A DNA stretch of 64,000 nt from Candidatus Cryptobacteroides excrementipullorum (GTDB taxonomy: Bacteria > Bacteroidota > Bacteroidia > Bacteroidales > UBA932): NCBI GenBank assembly GCA_017695065.1, contig JADILZ010000054.1:1-64000 (forward strand). Reading direction: 5' to 3'. The stretch's first letter is position 1, and each line of letters begins with the position of its first letter. A program made the position numbers and the translations under genes. Below the pieces are notes generated by a model, which did not search any database, was not told where the DNA came from, and worked only from the letters and a program-made list of their open reading frames with translations. Positions 40,141 to 49,018 of the stretch are shown here, piece after piece.

Positions 40141-41115
40141 TCAGTGCGCTGTCTCCCCGGCAGAGCCCAGGTTCTCTATGCGGGATACGATTTTCCTGTT
40201 GGCGTTGTCTATTTCGGAGTTGTCGAGTGATGCCAGGTAGATCATGGTCGTCTTTTCGGAGTCATGCCCCATCCCCGCACTGATGATTGAGAGAGGTATG
40301 TTGTATTTCCTAGCGTTGCTTGCCCACGAATGACGGGCTATGTATGATGAAAGCCGGACATCGGAGCCTGAAAGGGAGGAGAGGACTTTCAGATTCCTGT
40401 TGTAATATCCGAGCGAGCTCTGGTATTCCCTGAACGCGGCTTCAGGCTCTGAAGAGCGGATTACCGGGAAAATGAACTCGGAGTCGGAGCCGCAGTATCT
40501 GTCAAGGATTGTCCTGACGCATTTTTCTATATGCACGTACATCCTCTGCCCTGTCTTCTTCCTGCTGTAGGAGATGGTGTCTCCGTATATGTCGTGCTTT
40601 TTCAGGAATGCCATGTCCACAAAAGCCATCCCTCTGGTGCAGTAACTGAATATGAACATGTCCCTTGCAAGGGCGAGGGATGGTTTCCCGGCCAGGTCAA
40701 GACTCTGGAGCCTGACGATGATGTCCTCGTCCACTGCCCGTTTCCTGGTCTTGTCCACGCCCGTATAGACATGCGAGAAAGGATGCTGCTGTATCACGAT
40801 TCCGGAATCCGCCGCCTTGTTGTATGCCGAGCGCAAGATGCGCATATAAAATGATACTGTGTTCCTGACTACTCCACGTCTCTGCAGCCATGTGCTGTAT
40901 TTACGTATGGTGCTTTCGTCCGGCCAGTCGGGCATCCCGGCAGGATAGTCCCTGTATTCACCTCCGGGACCGTAATATGATGCGGAGAAGGCCGCGAAGC
41001 TGCTGAGCGCCCTTCTGTAGTTCCGTGCCGTGCTGAATTTGCCTGCGTCCCTCAGTTCGGAAGCCTGTAAGCCGAGCCATGAGAGGAATGTGATTTTTTG
41101 TTTCTTCTGTTTCAT
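40141..41115 (-). CDS. Tyrosine recombinase / phage integrase family
   Basis: SAM-like N-terminal domain; catalytic Arg (SYCTRGMAF), RHSW, GHDSEKTTMIYLASL Tyr; start trimmed to MKQKK at 41115 because the longer ORF runs through a terminator. Confidence 0.88.
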   Translation of the reverse strand: MKQKKQKITFLSWLGLQASELRDAGKFSTARNYRRALSSFAAFSASYYGPGGEYRDYPAGMPDWPDESTIRKYSTWLQRRGVVRNTVSFYMRILRSAYNKAADSGIVIQQHPFSHVYTGVDKTRKRAVDEDIIVRLQSLDLAGKPSLALARDMFIFSYCTRGMAFVDMAFLKKHDIYGDTISYSRKKTGQRMYVHIEKCVRTILDRYCGSDSEFIFPVIRSSEPEAAFREYQSSLGYYNRNLKVLSSLSGSDVRLSSYIARHSWASNARKYNIPLSIISAGMGHDSEKTTMIYLASLDNSEIDNANRKIVSRIENLGSAGETAH

Positions 41116-41218
41116 GTCTTCTGTTATTTTGGTTTTATACACCAAATTTGAGAAAAGCATGGAACAGGGGAGGGGCCGGCAGTGCTTAAGGGCATGCACT
41201 CTGTCTCCGGCGGGCAAG

Positions 41219-41265
41219 AAAAGAGGGATGTGCCGCGTCATTGCTGTCCGGTACATCCCTCTTTT
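41219..41265 (-). terminator. Intrinsic terminator downstream of yebC
   Basis: AAAAGAGGGATGTGCC...GGTACATCCCTCTTTT, 16-bp stem with one mismatch. Confidence 0.85.
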
Positions 41266-41283
41266 ATTCTATTATGCCGATGG

Positions 41284-42027
41284 CTATTCCTCTGAGAGAG
41301 GCTTCATCGTATTATACACATTCTGTACATCATCATCTTCCTCAAGCCTTTCGACGAGTTTGTCGAGCTCGACCCTGTCCTCTGGTGCCACATCCTTCAG
41401 CTCCACGTTTGGAATCCTCGTGAACTCTCCAGAAAGCATCTCGTAACCGTGCTCCTCGATGTATTTCTGGATGCTGTTGAAAGCGGTGTATTCGCCGTAG
41501 ATGATTATCTCCTTGTTTCCGTCTTCATCCTCCTCCTCGAATATCTCCTCTGCACCGTAGTCTATAAGCTCAAGCTCGAGTTCATCTATGTCCACAGGCT
41601 TGTCGCTCTTGATGCGGAACACGCTCTTGCGGTCGAACATGTAGTCAACGCTTCCTGATGTCCCGAGCGAGCCTCCGCTCTTGGTGAAGTATGAACGGAC
41701 GTTTGCGACAGTCCTGTTGTTGTTGTCGGTGGCAGCTTCCACCAGGAATGCTATCCCGTGAGGGCCATATCCTTCGAGCACTATCTCCTTGTAGTCGCTC
41801 TGGTCCTTGTCGCTTGCCCTCTTGATTGCGCGCTCGATATTGTCCTTCGGCATGTTCTCGCTGCGTGCAGTCTGGAGCAGAGCCCTCAGACGAGGGTTGC
41901 CTGTCACGTCAGGTCCTCCCTGCTTTACAGCTATGGTGATTTCCTTGCCGATCTTAGTGAATGTGCGGGCCATGTGCCCCCAGCGCTTGAATTTTCTTTC
42001 TTTCCTGAATTCGAATGCTCTTCCCAT
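41284..42027 (-). CDS. yebC: YebC/PmpR family regulatory protein
   Basis: RKERKFKRWGHMARTFTKIGKEI; NIERAIKRAS; EGYGPHGIAFLVEAATDNNNRTV. Confidence 0.95.
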   Translation of the reverse strand: MGRAFEFRKERKFKRWGHMARTFTKIGKEITIAVKQGGPDVTGNPRLRALLQTARSENMPKDNIERAIKRASDKDQSDYKEIVLEGYGPHGIAFLVEAATDNNNRTVANVRSYFTKSGGSLGTSGSVDYMFDRKSVFRIKSDKPVDIDELELELIDYGAEEIFEEEDEDGNKEIIIYGEYTAFNSIQKYIEEHGYEMLSGEFTRIPNVELKDVAPEDRVELDKLVERLEEDDDVQNVYNTMKPLSEE

Positions 42028-42028
42028 G

Positions 42029-42697
42029 TTACTCAGCTTCTATCCTTGAAATGTATTTGTCGATGTCATATCCTTCCATTGACTGAGGGTACTGCTCCTT
42101 GATCCTTTTATAGAATGCAAGGGCCTGGTCCTTCTGCCCGAGCTTCTCGCATACTGCACCTGCTTTGAGAAGGTATCCGGCTGCATACATGTTGTCGATG
42201 GTATCCGCTGCCTTCTCGAAGTATCCGAGAGCTGCGGAATAGTCCTCGAGTCCTACATAGGCATCCCCTATACATGCTGTCGCACGGGCCTTGAGTATCT
42301 TGTCCTTTCCTGTGTAGGAAGAGAGGTATTTGATGGCCTGCTCATAGTTCCCGAGCTGGAGCTCGCATACTCCTGCATAGAAATATGCTGCCTTGCCTGC
42401 CTTCTTCCCGTAGTCGCTGATAATCTGCGAGAATCCCATCACATTCCCGTCGCCGTTGAGCGCGAGCTCGTATTCCATGTTGCGGAAGTTGTTCTCTGCA
42501 GGATACATCTGCTCCTGGGCTTCTGTGCGCTGTACTTCATAGATGAATTTGTGATAGCAGAAGAACGCAATGCCTGCCACGACAAGTACTGCCAGGATGA
42601 TAAGGAGCGTCTTTCTGTTCTCTCTGAAAAAGAGGTCTGTCTTGGAAACCGCCTCAATCATTGCCTCGGCGTTTTCTTTTCTGGTTTCGTTGGTCAT
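42029..42697 (-). CDS. TPR-repeat membrane-anchored protein
   Basis: N-terminal TM (LLIILAVLVVAGIAFF); repeated TPR-like units (YFYAGVCELQLGNYEQAIKYL, ACIGDAYVGLEDYSAALGYF). Confidence 0.85.
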   Translation of the reverse strand: MTNETRKENAEAMIEAVSKTDLFFRENRKTLLIILAVLVVAGIAFFCYHKFIYEVQRTEAQEQMYPAENNFRNMEYELALNGDGNVMGFSQIISDYGKKAGKAAYFYAGVCELQLGNYEQAIKYLSSYTGKDKILKARATACIGDAYVGLEDYSAALGYFEKAADTIDNMYAAGYLLKAGAVCEKLGQKDQALAFYKRIKEQYPQSMEGYDIDKYISRIEAE

Positions 42698-42901
42698 TGT
42701 ATGATAATTTTTTTTGTTTCCACAAAATGAGCGGCAAATTTATAAAAAATAGTCTAAACCAGCAATCAGAATCCGGTAAATTTTAATGTTTATCCGCAAA
42801 AGAGCCCTTGACTGGGAGGCCGGCATTCGGGTGTAAAATTCCAGACAGCTTCTTATAATGGGCCAATTTCGCTATCTTTGCCGTAAAATATAGACACATG
42901 T

Positions 42902-44029
42902 ATGCCGGTATTGGAAAAAATAACAGTCGCTGATTTCAGGAACATACGCCTTCAGGAGCTCGTTTTCTCCCCGAATCTGAACTGCATTTCGGGCAACAAC
43001 GGCGAAGGCAAGACGAATCTCCTGGATGCCATCTACTACCTTTCTATGACCAAAAGCGCATTCGCATCTTCCGACAGGTTCAACTTCAGGCATGGCACCT
43101 CATCCTTCTCCATTTGCGGGACATACAGGATGCCGAACTCCCTTGAGAGCAGGTTTTCCATACAGGTCGGGGAGTCCGGGGAAAAGAAGATCAGACGGGA
43201 CGACAAAACGTACGGCAGGGTCTCAGCCCATATAGGCGTGCTTCCCGTGGTGATGGTCTCTCCAGAGGACATTTCTCTTGTGAACGAATCCGGGGAGGAG
43301 AGACGCCGTTTCGCCAACTCGGTCCTTTCCCAGATGTCCTCCGGGTACCTTTCATCTCTCCAGCAGTACAACCGCCTTCTCCAGCAGCGCAACCGTATGC
43401 TGAAGGACCAGCAGGTGGACAGGGAGCTCCTGTCGGTGTTTGACTCCAGGATGCAGGCCTGTGCGCAGCCGGTATTTGAAGCGAGGAAGAAATTCGCCGA
43501 GGATATACGTCCTGTCGTGTCGGAGTATTACTCTATGCTGTCCGGCGGTACGGAGCATGTGGATGTGATATACCGTTCAGATCTTGACAAGAAGCCGCTC
43601 AAGGAGCTCCTTGCAGCCTCTTATGACAGGGACTGCGCTCTCAGGTACACCACCTCAGGTATCCAGCGCGATGACTTCGAGTTCACTATGAACGGGTGGC
43701 CAATACGCAAGTGCGGGTCTCAGGGGCAGCAGAAGTCCTTTCTCGTCTCCCTGAAGTTCGCACAGTATGAGATAATGAAACGCGGCTGCGGCTTCGCCCC
43801 TATGCTTTTGCTGGACGATGTGTTCGACAAGCTGGACATGAAACGTATATCCAACCTTCTGGCGATGGTATCGAGCAGTGATTTCGGACAGATATTCATA
43901 ACGGACAGCAACAAGGTCCGCATGTCAGGTATCGTGGATGCCATCACTGACGACCGGTCTTATTTCGAGGCCGAGGCCGGGGAGTTCAGGCGTTGCGGAG
44001 ACAGTCTCGACGGACAGTCCGGGGTGTGA
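42902..44029 (+). CDS. recF: DNA replication/repair protein RecF
   Basis: DFRNIRLQELVFSPNLNCISGNNGEGKTNLLDAIYYLS; LLLDDVFDKLD. Confidence 0.95.
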   Translation: MPVLEKITVADFRNIRLQELVFSPNLNCISGNNGEGKTNLLDAIYYLSMTKSAFASSDRFNFRHGTSSFSICGTYRMPNSLESRFSIQVGESGEKKIRRDDKTYGRVSAHIGVLPVVMVSPEDISLVNESGEERRRFANSVLSQMSSGYLSSLQQYNRLLQQRNRMLKDQQVDRELLSVFDSRMQACAQPVFEARKKFAEDIRPVVSEYYSMLSGGTEHVDVIYRSDLDKKPLKELLAASYDRDCALRYTTSGIQRDDFEFTMNGWPIRKCGSQGQQKSFLVSLKFAQYEIMKRGCGFAPMLLLDDVFDKLDMKRISNLLAMVSSSDFGQIFITDSNKVRMSGIVDAITDDRSYFEAEAGEFRRCGDSLDGQSGV

Positions 44030-44044
44030 TTCCCTGAATAACAA

Positions 44045-44204
44045 GGCCCGTCAGGGCCGCACCGGAGCGTCAGCGAGGTTCCCGTCAGGGCAACCGAGGC
44101 AGTGGAGGTGCCGGCGGAGCGAAGCGGAGGCGCATGCCCCGCCGGGGCTGTCACCGACAGGTGACTGGGGGTGGACAGACAGGATTTCTGTAAGAAATCC
44201 TGTC
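44045..44204. other. Hairpin-rich intergenic element (possible structured RNA or REP-like element)
   Basis: GGCCC-GTCA-GGGCC; GGTT-CCCGTCAGGG-cAACC; GCCCC-GCC-GGGGC; GTCACC-GACA-GGTGAC; GACAGGATTTC-TGTAA-GAAATCCTGTC within 160 nt. Confidence 0.5.
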
Positions 44205-44249
44205 ATAAATGATAAAATATTGATTTTTAATATAATATTGTTAAACATA

Positions 44250-44304
44250 AATTCGTCGAACTGACGTTAATATAGTAAAAAAGCAATTCGTCGCACTGAC
44301 GTTA
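44250..44304. promoter_or_regulatory. Two 20-bp direct repeats upstream of the DUF721 gene
   Basis: AATTCGTCGAACTGACGTTA (44250-44269) and AATTCGTCGCACTGACGTTA (44285-44304), ending 6 nt before the ATG at 44310. Confidence 0.6.
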
Positions 44305-44309
44305 TACTT

Positions 44310-44690
44310 ATGGAAAAAGACAGAAAGACACAGTTTGAATCCCTTGGCTCATTCCGTCAGGCTCCCTCCAGGCTCGCCAAAAGGGAGGCATATACCATGG
44401 ATGAGCTTATTAAACAGTATATCAATGAAATGAAGCTGGTGAACGGACTTAACCGCCAGCGTATCTTCGAAGCATGGGACATGGCATCAGGGGCCGGAGC
44501 CTATACTGTAGGGAGGTATCTGAAGGGAGGTGTACTTTACTGCAGCATATCCTCATCTGTCGTCAGGAACAGGCTTTTTTTCCAGAAGTCAAGGATAAAG
44601 GATCTCATGAACGATTTCCTCAGGAAAGACGACCTGTTCGTCCGGAATGAGGGCGAAACGGAATTTGTCAAGGACATTGTCCTCCGTTGA
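44310..44690 (+). CDS. DUF721 (DciA-like) protein
   Basis: MDELIKQYINEMKLVNGLNRQRIFEAWDMASG; downstream of recF. Confidence 0.8.
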   Translation: MEKDRKTQFESLGSFRQAPSRLAKREAYTMDELIKQYINEMKLVNGLNRQRIFEAWDMASGAGAYTVGRYLKGGVLYCSISSSVVRNRLFFQKSRIKDLMNDFLRKDDLFVRNEGETEFVKDIVLR

Positions 44691-44820
44691 CACCTTATTA
44701 TTATAAACAGGTATTCGTATTGCCGTCCGTACCCTTGCGCGGAACATGGTGGATTTTTTTGAAAAAATGCTCGGAAACCTGAGACGCCACTGACATATTC
44801 TTACTAACTTTACAGCCATT

Positions 44821-45867
44821 ATGGACAAAAAACTGAAAATAGTCGCGGACAGGAACATCCCGTTTCTCGAAGGGGTATTCGAGCCTTATGCGGAAGTCGT
44901 GTATATAGACGGAAAAGATATAGGCAAGGATGACGTGAAAGATGCTGACGCATTGATAATCAGAACACGTACTGTATGCGACGCCTCCCTGCTCGACGGA
45001 ACGTCAGTGAGCATGATAGCCACGGCCACCATCGGGACCGACCATATAGACTTCCCCTATTGCAATGCCCACGGCATCGAGGTGCACAACGCAGAAGGTT
45101 GCAACGCCGGAGGTGTCATGCAGTATGTCTTTTCAGCCCTCTACGGGACTGCTTCCCGCAAGGCGATAAAGCTGGACAACCCTGTGATCGGCATTATTGG
45201 AGTGGGGAATGTCGGCCGGAAAGTGGAGCACATGGCTGAGCATCTCGGGTTCAAGGTCCTCCGGTATGATCCTCCGAGGGCCGAGGCTGAAGGCCCGGAG
45301 GCTTTCTGTTCGCTGGAGCATCTCCTGACCAGTTCCCAGATAGTCACCATGCACACGCCGCTTGACAGCACAACACGCAGGATGGCTGATGCCGGATTTT
45401 TCGCGATGATGCGTCCGGGTGCATTCTTCATCAACGCCTCCCGCGGGGAAGTGGTGGACGAGGATGCTCTGATGGAGGCCATCCCGAAACTCGGCCCCGT
45501 GATTATCGACACGTGGTGCAATGAGCCTGACATTAACAGGCGTCTTCTGGACATGGTGGACATTGCCACTCCGCATATCGCCGGATATTCATATCAGGGC
45601 AAGCAGAACGGCACAGCCTTTTCGGTAAGGGCTGTGGCAAGGCATTTCGGAATCAGCCAGCTGCTAGATTTTTTTCCTGCGACGGATTCTCCTGAGTATG
45701 AGCCGGTGAGGCTTGACCTGAGGGGAATGAACCAGGGGGAAATCACCTCTGTACTCCAGTACAATTACCCGATATTCACCGATGACTTCATGCTCAGGAT
45801 GCAGCCGGACAAGTTCGAGCAGCTCCGGTCAATGTACAAGTACCGCAGGGAAGTCTATGTAGATTGA
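44821..45867 (+). CDS. pdxB: Erythronate-4-phosphate dehydrogenase
   Basis: VADRNIPFLEGVFEPYAEV; GIIGVGNVGRKVE; NASRGEVVDEDALM; IATPHIAGYSYQGKQNGT. Confidence 0.95.
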   Translation: MDKKLKIVADRNIPFLEGVFEPYAEVVYIDGKDIGKDDVKDADALIIRTRTVCDASLLDGTSVSMIATATIGTDHIDFPYCNAHGIEVHNAEGCNAGGVMQYVFSALYGTASRKAIKLDNPVIGIIGVGNVGRKVEHMAEHLGFKVLRYDPPRAEAEGPEAFCSLEHLLTSSQIVTMHTPLDSTTRRMADAGFFAMMRPGAFFINASRGEVVDEDALMEAIPKLGPVIIDTWCNEPDINRRLLDMVDIATPHIAGYSYQGKQNGTAFSVRAVARHFGISQLLDFFPATDSPEYEPVRLDLRGMNQGEITSVLQYNYPIFTDDFMLRMQPDKFEQLRSMYKYRREVYVD

Positions 45868-45905
45868 GACAATACAGTAAAACTGATAAAACCAATAGTT
45901 GAGTT

Positions 45906-47486
45906 ATGTTCAATACAGATGATTTGAAGCAGATTGAATCGAGAGGTTCTTCTGCAGCTGTCGTCGAACAGCAGATCGAAAGGTTCAAGAAGGGGTTCCC
46001 CTGGATGAAAATCAGTGCGCCAGCCACTCCGCAGAAAGGTATTGCAGTCCTTTCCGGAGAGGAGGCTGATGCAGCTGTAAAGTATTATGAGTCAGCTCCT
46101 GTGAATGGAAAATGCAAATTTGTCCCGGCATCCGGGGCTGCATCCCGTATGTTCAAAGACCTTTTTGCAGGCCTTGATGCCCTGAAGGACGGGAAAGGCC
46201 TTGCTGAAGGTGCCCCGGCCCGCAGGTTCGTGGAGAACATAGACAGGTTCGCATTCTATGACAGCGCTGTCTTCGGACAGAAGGACACTTCGGACAAGTA
46301 TATGGAGACAGTCCTCTCCAGGACACTGAACGAGGAGCCGCTTGCATACGGGTCCAAGCCAAAGGGTGTCATAAAGTTCCACAAGTATGCCGATGAGGTA
46401 AGGACGGCTTTCGAGGAGCATCTTGTCGAGGCACAGGAGTATATGCGCAATGCTGACGGGACCGCCAACATTGTCGTGACCATATCCCCTGAGCATGAGC
46501 ATCTTTTCAGGGCTGTTCTTGATTCTGTAAAGGAGAAGTATGAAAAGCGTTTCGGGGTGAAGTACAATGTCACTTTCACCTTCCAGGACAAGGCTACGGA
46601 CACAGTTGCAGTGGATGTGAACAACAACCCTTTCAGGACAGAGACCGACTCTCTCCTTTTCCGTCCGGCCGGACACGGTGCTCTCATAAACAACCTCAAT
46701 GCCCTTTCCGAAGAGCTAGTCTCCATCAAGAATATAGATAATGTGGCTCATGACAGGTATCTTCCTGCTACTGCCAGATACAAGAAGGTCCTTATGGGCA
46801 AATGCCTGGAACTCAGGGACAAAATACACGGGTATCTGCGTGAACTCGATGCAGTTACAGAGAACTACGTCTCGTATCCCGAACCTTATCTGCCAGGTTA
46901 TTCCCCTCTGGGAAAGGACGAGGTTTACATGAAGCCGGAATGCCAGATGCTGTGTAACGATATCCAGGAGTTTCTTGAGAAGGAACTGTGCATCAGCCTG
47001 CCTGAAAGCGTGGACTGCAAGTCAAGGGTCATGATGCTCCGCCGAAAGCTCGACCGCCCTATCCGTGTCTGCGGGATGGTGAAGAACGAGGGTGAACCCG
47101 GAGGCGGTCCGTTCATCATCAGCGAGAAGGACGGCACTACGTCTCTCCAGATCCTGGAGGGTGTCCAGGTGAATATGGCGGACGAGCAGGCCCGCAAGTC
47201 GCTTTCTGAAGCTACGCATTTCAACCCTGTGGATATAGTCTGCTGTCTCCATGACTACAAGGGGAACAGTTTCGACCTCGGGAAGTTCGTTGATCATGAG
47301 GCGGGCTTCATCAGTTCCAAGAGCTACCAGGGACGTGAGCTGAAGGCACTTGAGCTTCCGGGGCTCTGGAACGGATCGATGAGCGACTGGAACACCCTCT
47401 TCGTAGAGGTGCCATCGGAGACGTTCAACCCTGTCAAGACAGTCCTCGACCTTCTCCGTCCGGCCCACCAGCCGGAAAACCGCTGA
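45906..47486 (+). CDS. DUF4301 family protein
   Basis: KFVPASGAASRMFKDLF; KGVIKFHKY; CGMVKNEGEPGGGPF. Confidence 0.8.
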   Translation: MFNTDDLKQIESRGSSAAVVEQQIERFKKGFPWMKISAPATPQKGIAVLSGEEADAAVKYYESAPVNGKCKFVPASGAASRMFKDLFAGLDALKDGKGLAEGAPARRFVENIDRFAFYDSAVFGQKDTSDKYMETVLSRTLNEEPLAYGSKPKGVIKFHKYADEVRTAFEEHLVEAQEYMRNADGTANIVVTISPEHEHLFRAVLDSVKEKYEKRFGVKYNVTFTFQDKATDTVAVDVNNNPFRTETDSLLFRPAGHGALINNLNALSEELVSIKNIDNVAHDRYLPATARYKKVLMGKCLELRDKIHGYLRELDAVTENYVSYPEPYLPGYSPLGKDEVYMKPECQMLCNDIQEFLEKELCISLPESVDCKSRVMMLRRKLDRPIRVCGMVKNEGEPGGGPFIISEKDGTTSLQILEGVQVNMADEQARKSLSEATHFNPVDIVCCLHDYKGNSFDLGKFVDHEAGFISSKSYQGRELKALELPGLWNGSMSDWNTLFVEVPSETFNPVKTVLDLLRPAHQPENR

Positions 47487-47515
47487 GCTTATCCCTTTAT
47501 ATAAAGGAGTGTTAC

Positions 47516-47565
47516 AAAATGACCTGGGGCTGGCATGTCGCCATTTTGGGACCCCAGGTCATTTT
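47516..47565. terminator. Bidirectional intrinsic terminator between convergent genes
   Basis: AAAATGACCTGGGG ... CCCCAGGTCATTTT perfect 14-bp stem. Confidence 0.88.
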
Positions 47566-47584
47566 TTATGCTTCTGACAGATTA

Positions 47585-48772
47585 TCAGTTGCTCCTGTCC
47601 GGTATGTTTCCGTGCTGTTTCTGGAGCGGATGTCCGTCGGTGTCTCTCCACTCTTTCGGAGAACATCCCACGGACTTGGTGAACTGCCTGTGGAAGTTGG
47701 ACCTGTCGCTGAAGCCGACAACTTCGCTTATGAAATTAATGGAATAGTCCTTGTGGGTGAGCAGCATCTCCTTGGCTTCCTTGATTCTCAACTCTGTGCG
47801 CCAGCTCCGGAAATCTATGCCGAGTCTGTCCGTGAAGTACATCTGCAGCATCTCTTTTGTGGTCCCGAGTTCCTGTGCCGTCTCTTCACGGCTCTTGTCG
47901 TACTCTCTGTACCGTTTTTCCTTCACCCATTTCTCGAGTGACTTCTCAAGGGTCGAGAATGAGTCCCCGGCCTTTGTCTCCTGTCCCGTTTCCTGTCCGC
48001 CATGGTTCTTTTTCTTCCTTTTCCTGGAAAGGGGGCCCTGCTCTGAAAGTGCGTAATGTCCTACAGCGTCAAGGAGGAGTTTGTGGCTTCCGAGGAAGGA
48101 TATGAAGTTCCCTGCGAAGTATATCATGTAAAGTATGTAGAAGAACATGTATATCCTTATCAGGTTTTTCGGCAGGAAGACATATACCAGGATGAACATG
48201 TCGGTGAGCATTGTGAGTATGTAGCAGAACCTTATCCATTTGATCTTGTGCTCCTCGTCTTCATCATAATACTTCTCGAGCATCTTTATCGACCGCTTGT
48301 AGGCCCTGTCGAATATGATTATGAGGGAACAGCTCTGTATGATGAAAAGGATTATGCCCGCGTACAGAGTGACTTTGTGCAGCTTCGTGTTTTCCGAAAA
48401 GAATGATTCTATCAGCACGACGCTGGCCAGAAACACCAGGAAGATGCTCAGCATGAACTTGCTGGAGTCGATGAACCGTGGCTGTACCAGATTGATGAGG
48501 GAGTATGAGATGACTATGGAGGAAAATGCCACGACGATGAGCATGGTCAGTCCTGAAAATGCCTCATACCGTGGCGTTTCGGCATTGTACAGGGCATATC
48601 CGAAGACGAAGGCCCCGATCATGTAGTTGGTGGCCACTGTATATTTGGACCTTGTCAGCTTCTTTGCATATTCCGTCTTGGGCACCTTGATCAGAAGGAG
48701 GATGAGCGCCAATGTGCCGGATACGATAAGTGCATACAGCTGGAAGGACCTGGTATCAAGGAAATTTTCCAA
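47585..48772 (-). CDS. Membrane-anchored AraC-family transcriptional regulator
   Basis: N-terminal TM helices followed by C-terminal HTH (INFISEVVGFSDRSNFHRQFTKSVGCSPKEWRD); TTG start. Confidence 0.85.
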   Translation of the reverse strand: MENFLDTRSFQLYALIVSGTLALILLLIKVPKTEYAKKLTRSKYTVATNYMIGAFVFGYALYNAETPRYEAFSGLTMLIVVAFSSIVISYSLINLVQPRFIDSSKFMLSIFLVFLASVVLIESFFSENTKLHKVTLYAGIILFIIQSCSLIIIFDRAYKRSIKMLEKYYDEDEEHKIKWIRFCYILTMLTDMFILVYVFLPKNLIRIYMFFYILYMIYFAGNFISFLGSHKLLLDAVGHYALSEQGPLSRKRKKKNHGGQETGQETKAGDSFSTLEKSLEKWVKEKRYREYDKSREETAQELGTTKEMLQMYFTDRLGIDFRSWRTELRIKEAKEMLLTHKDYSINFISEVVGFSDRSNFHRQFTKSVGCSPKEWRDTDGHPLQKQHGNIPDRSN

Positions 48773-48915
48773 AGTATGTGTCGGATTGGTTAAAAATCTT
48801 CAGTCTGTAATAATCAATGTCATTATGAACGGAGTGAAAGGACTGCGAGAGCGTTGCCGCCTTCATGCAGGTCCTCCGGTTTCGGGCAATTTCCTCCGTC
48901 CGGGATGACATTATC

Positions 48916-48956
48916 AAACTGACCTGAAGTCCGGTGGACAGAAATCAGGTCAGTTT
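48916..48956. terminator. Intrinsic terminator/hairpin downstream of the deoxyhypusine-synthase-like gene
   Basis: AAACTGACCTGA ... TCAGGTCAGTTT perfect 12-bp stem. Confidence 0.7.
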
Positions 48957-49018
48957 ATGAAAGGCAGCGGATGCATATGACGGGACTTTCCCGGATATGC
49001 ACAGCTGCCTGCATTGGA

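Noticed and set aside
41116-41256. N-terminal extension of the recombinase ORF
   Set aside because: Runs through the yebC terminator stem; MKQKK at 41115 is a better start
43938-44264. 108-aa plus-strand ORF overlapping the recF end and hairpin element
   Set aside because: Low-complexity Arg/Pro/Ser translation, overlaps recF and the stem-loops; more likely noncoding structure
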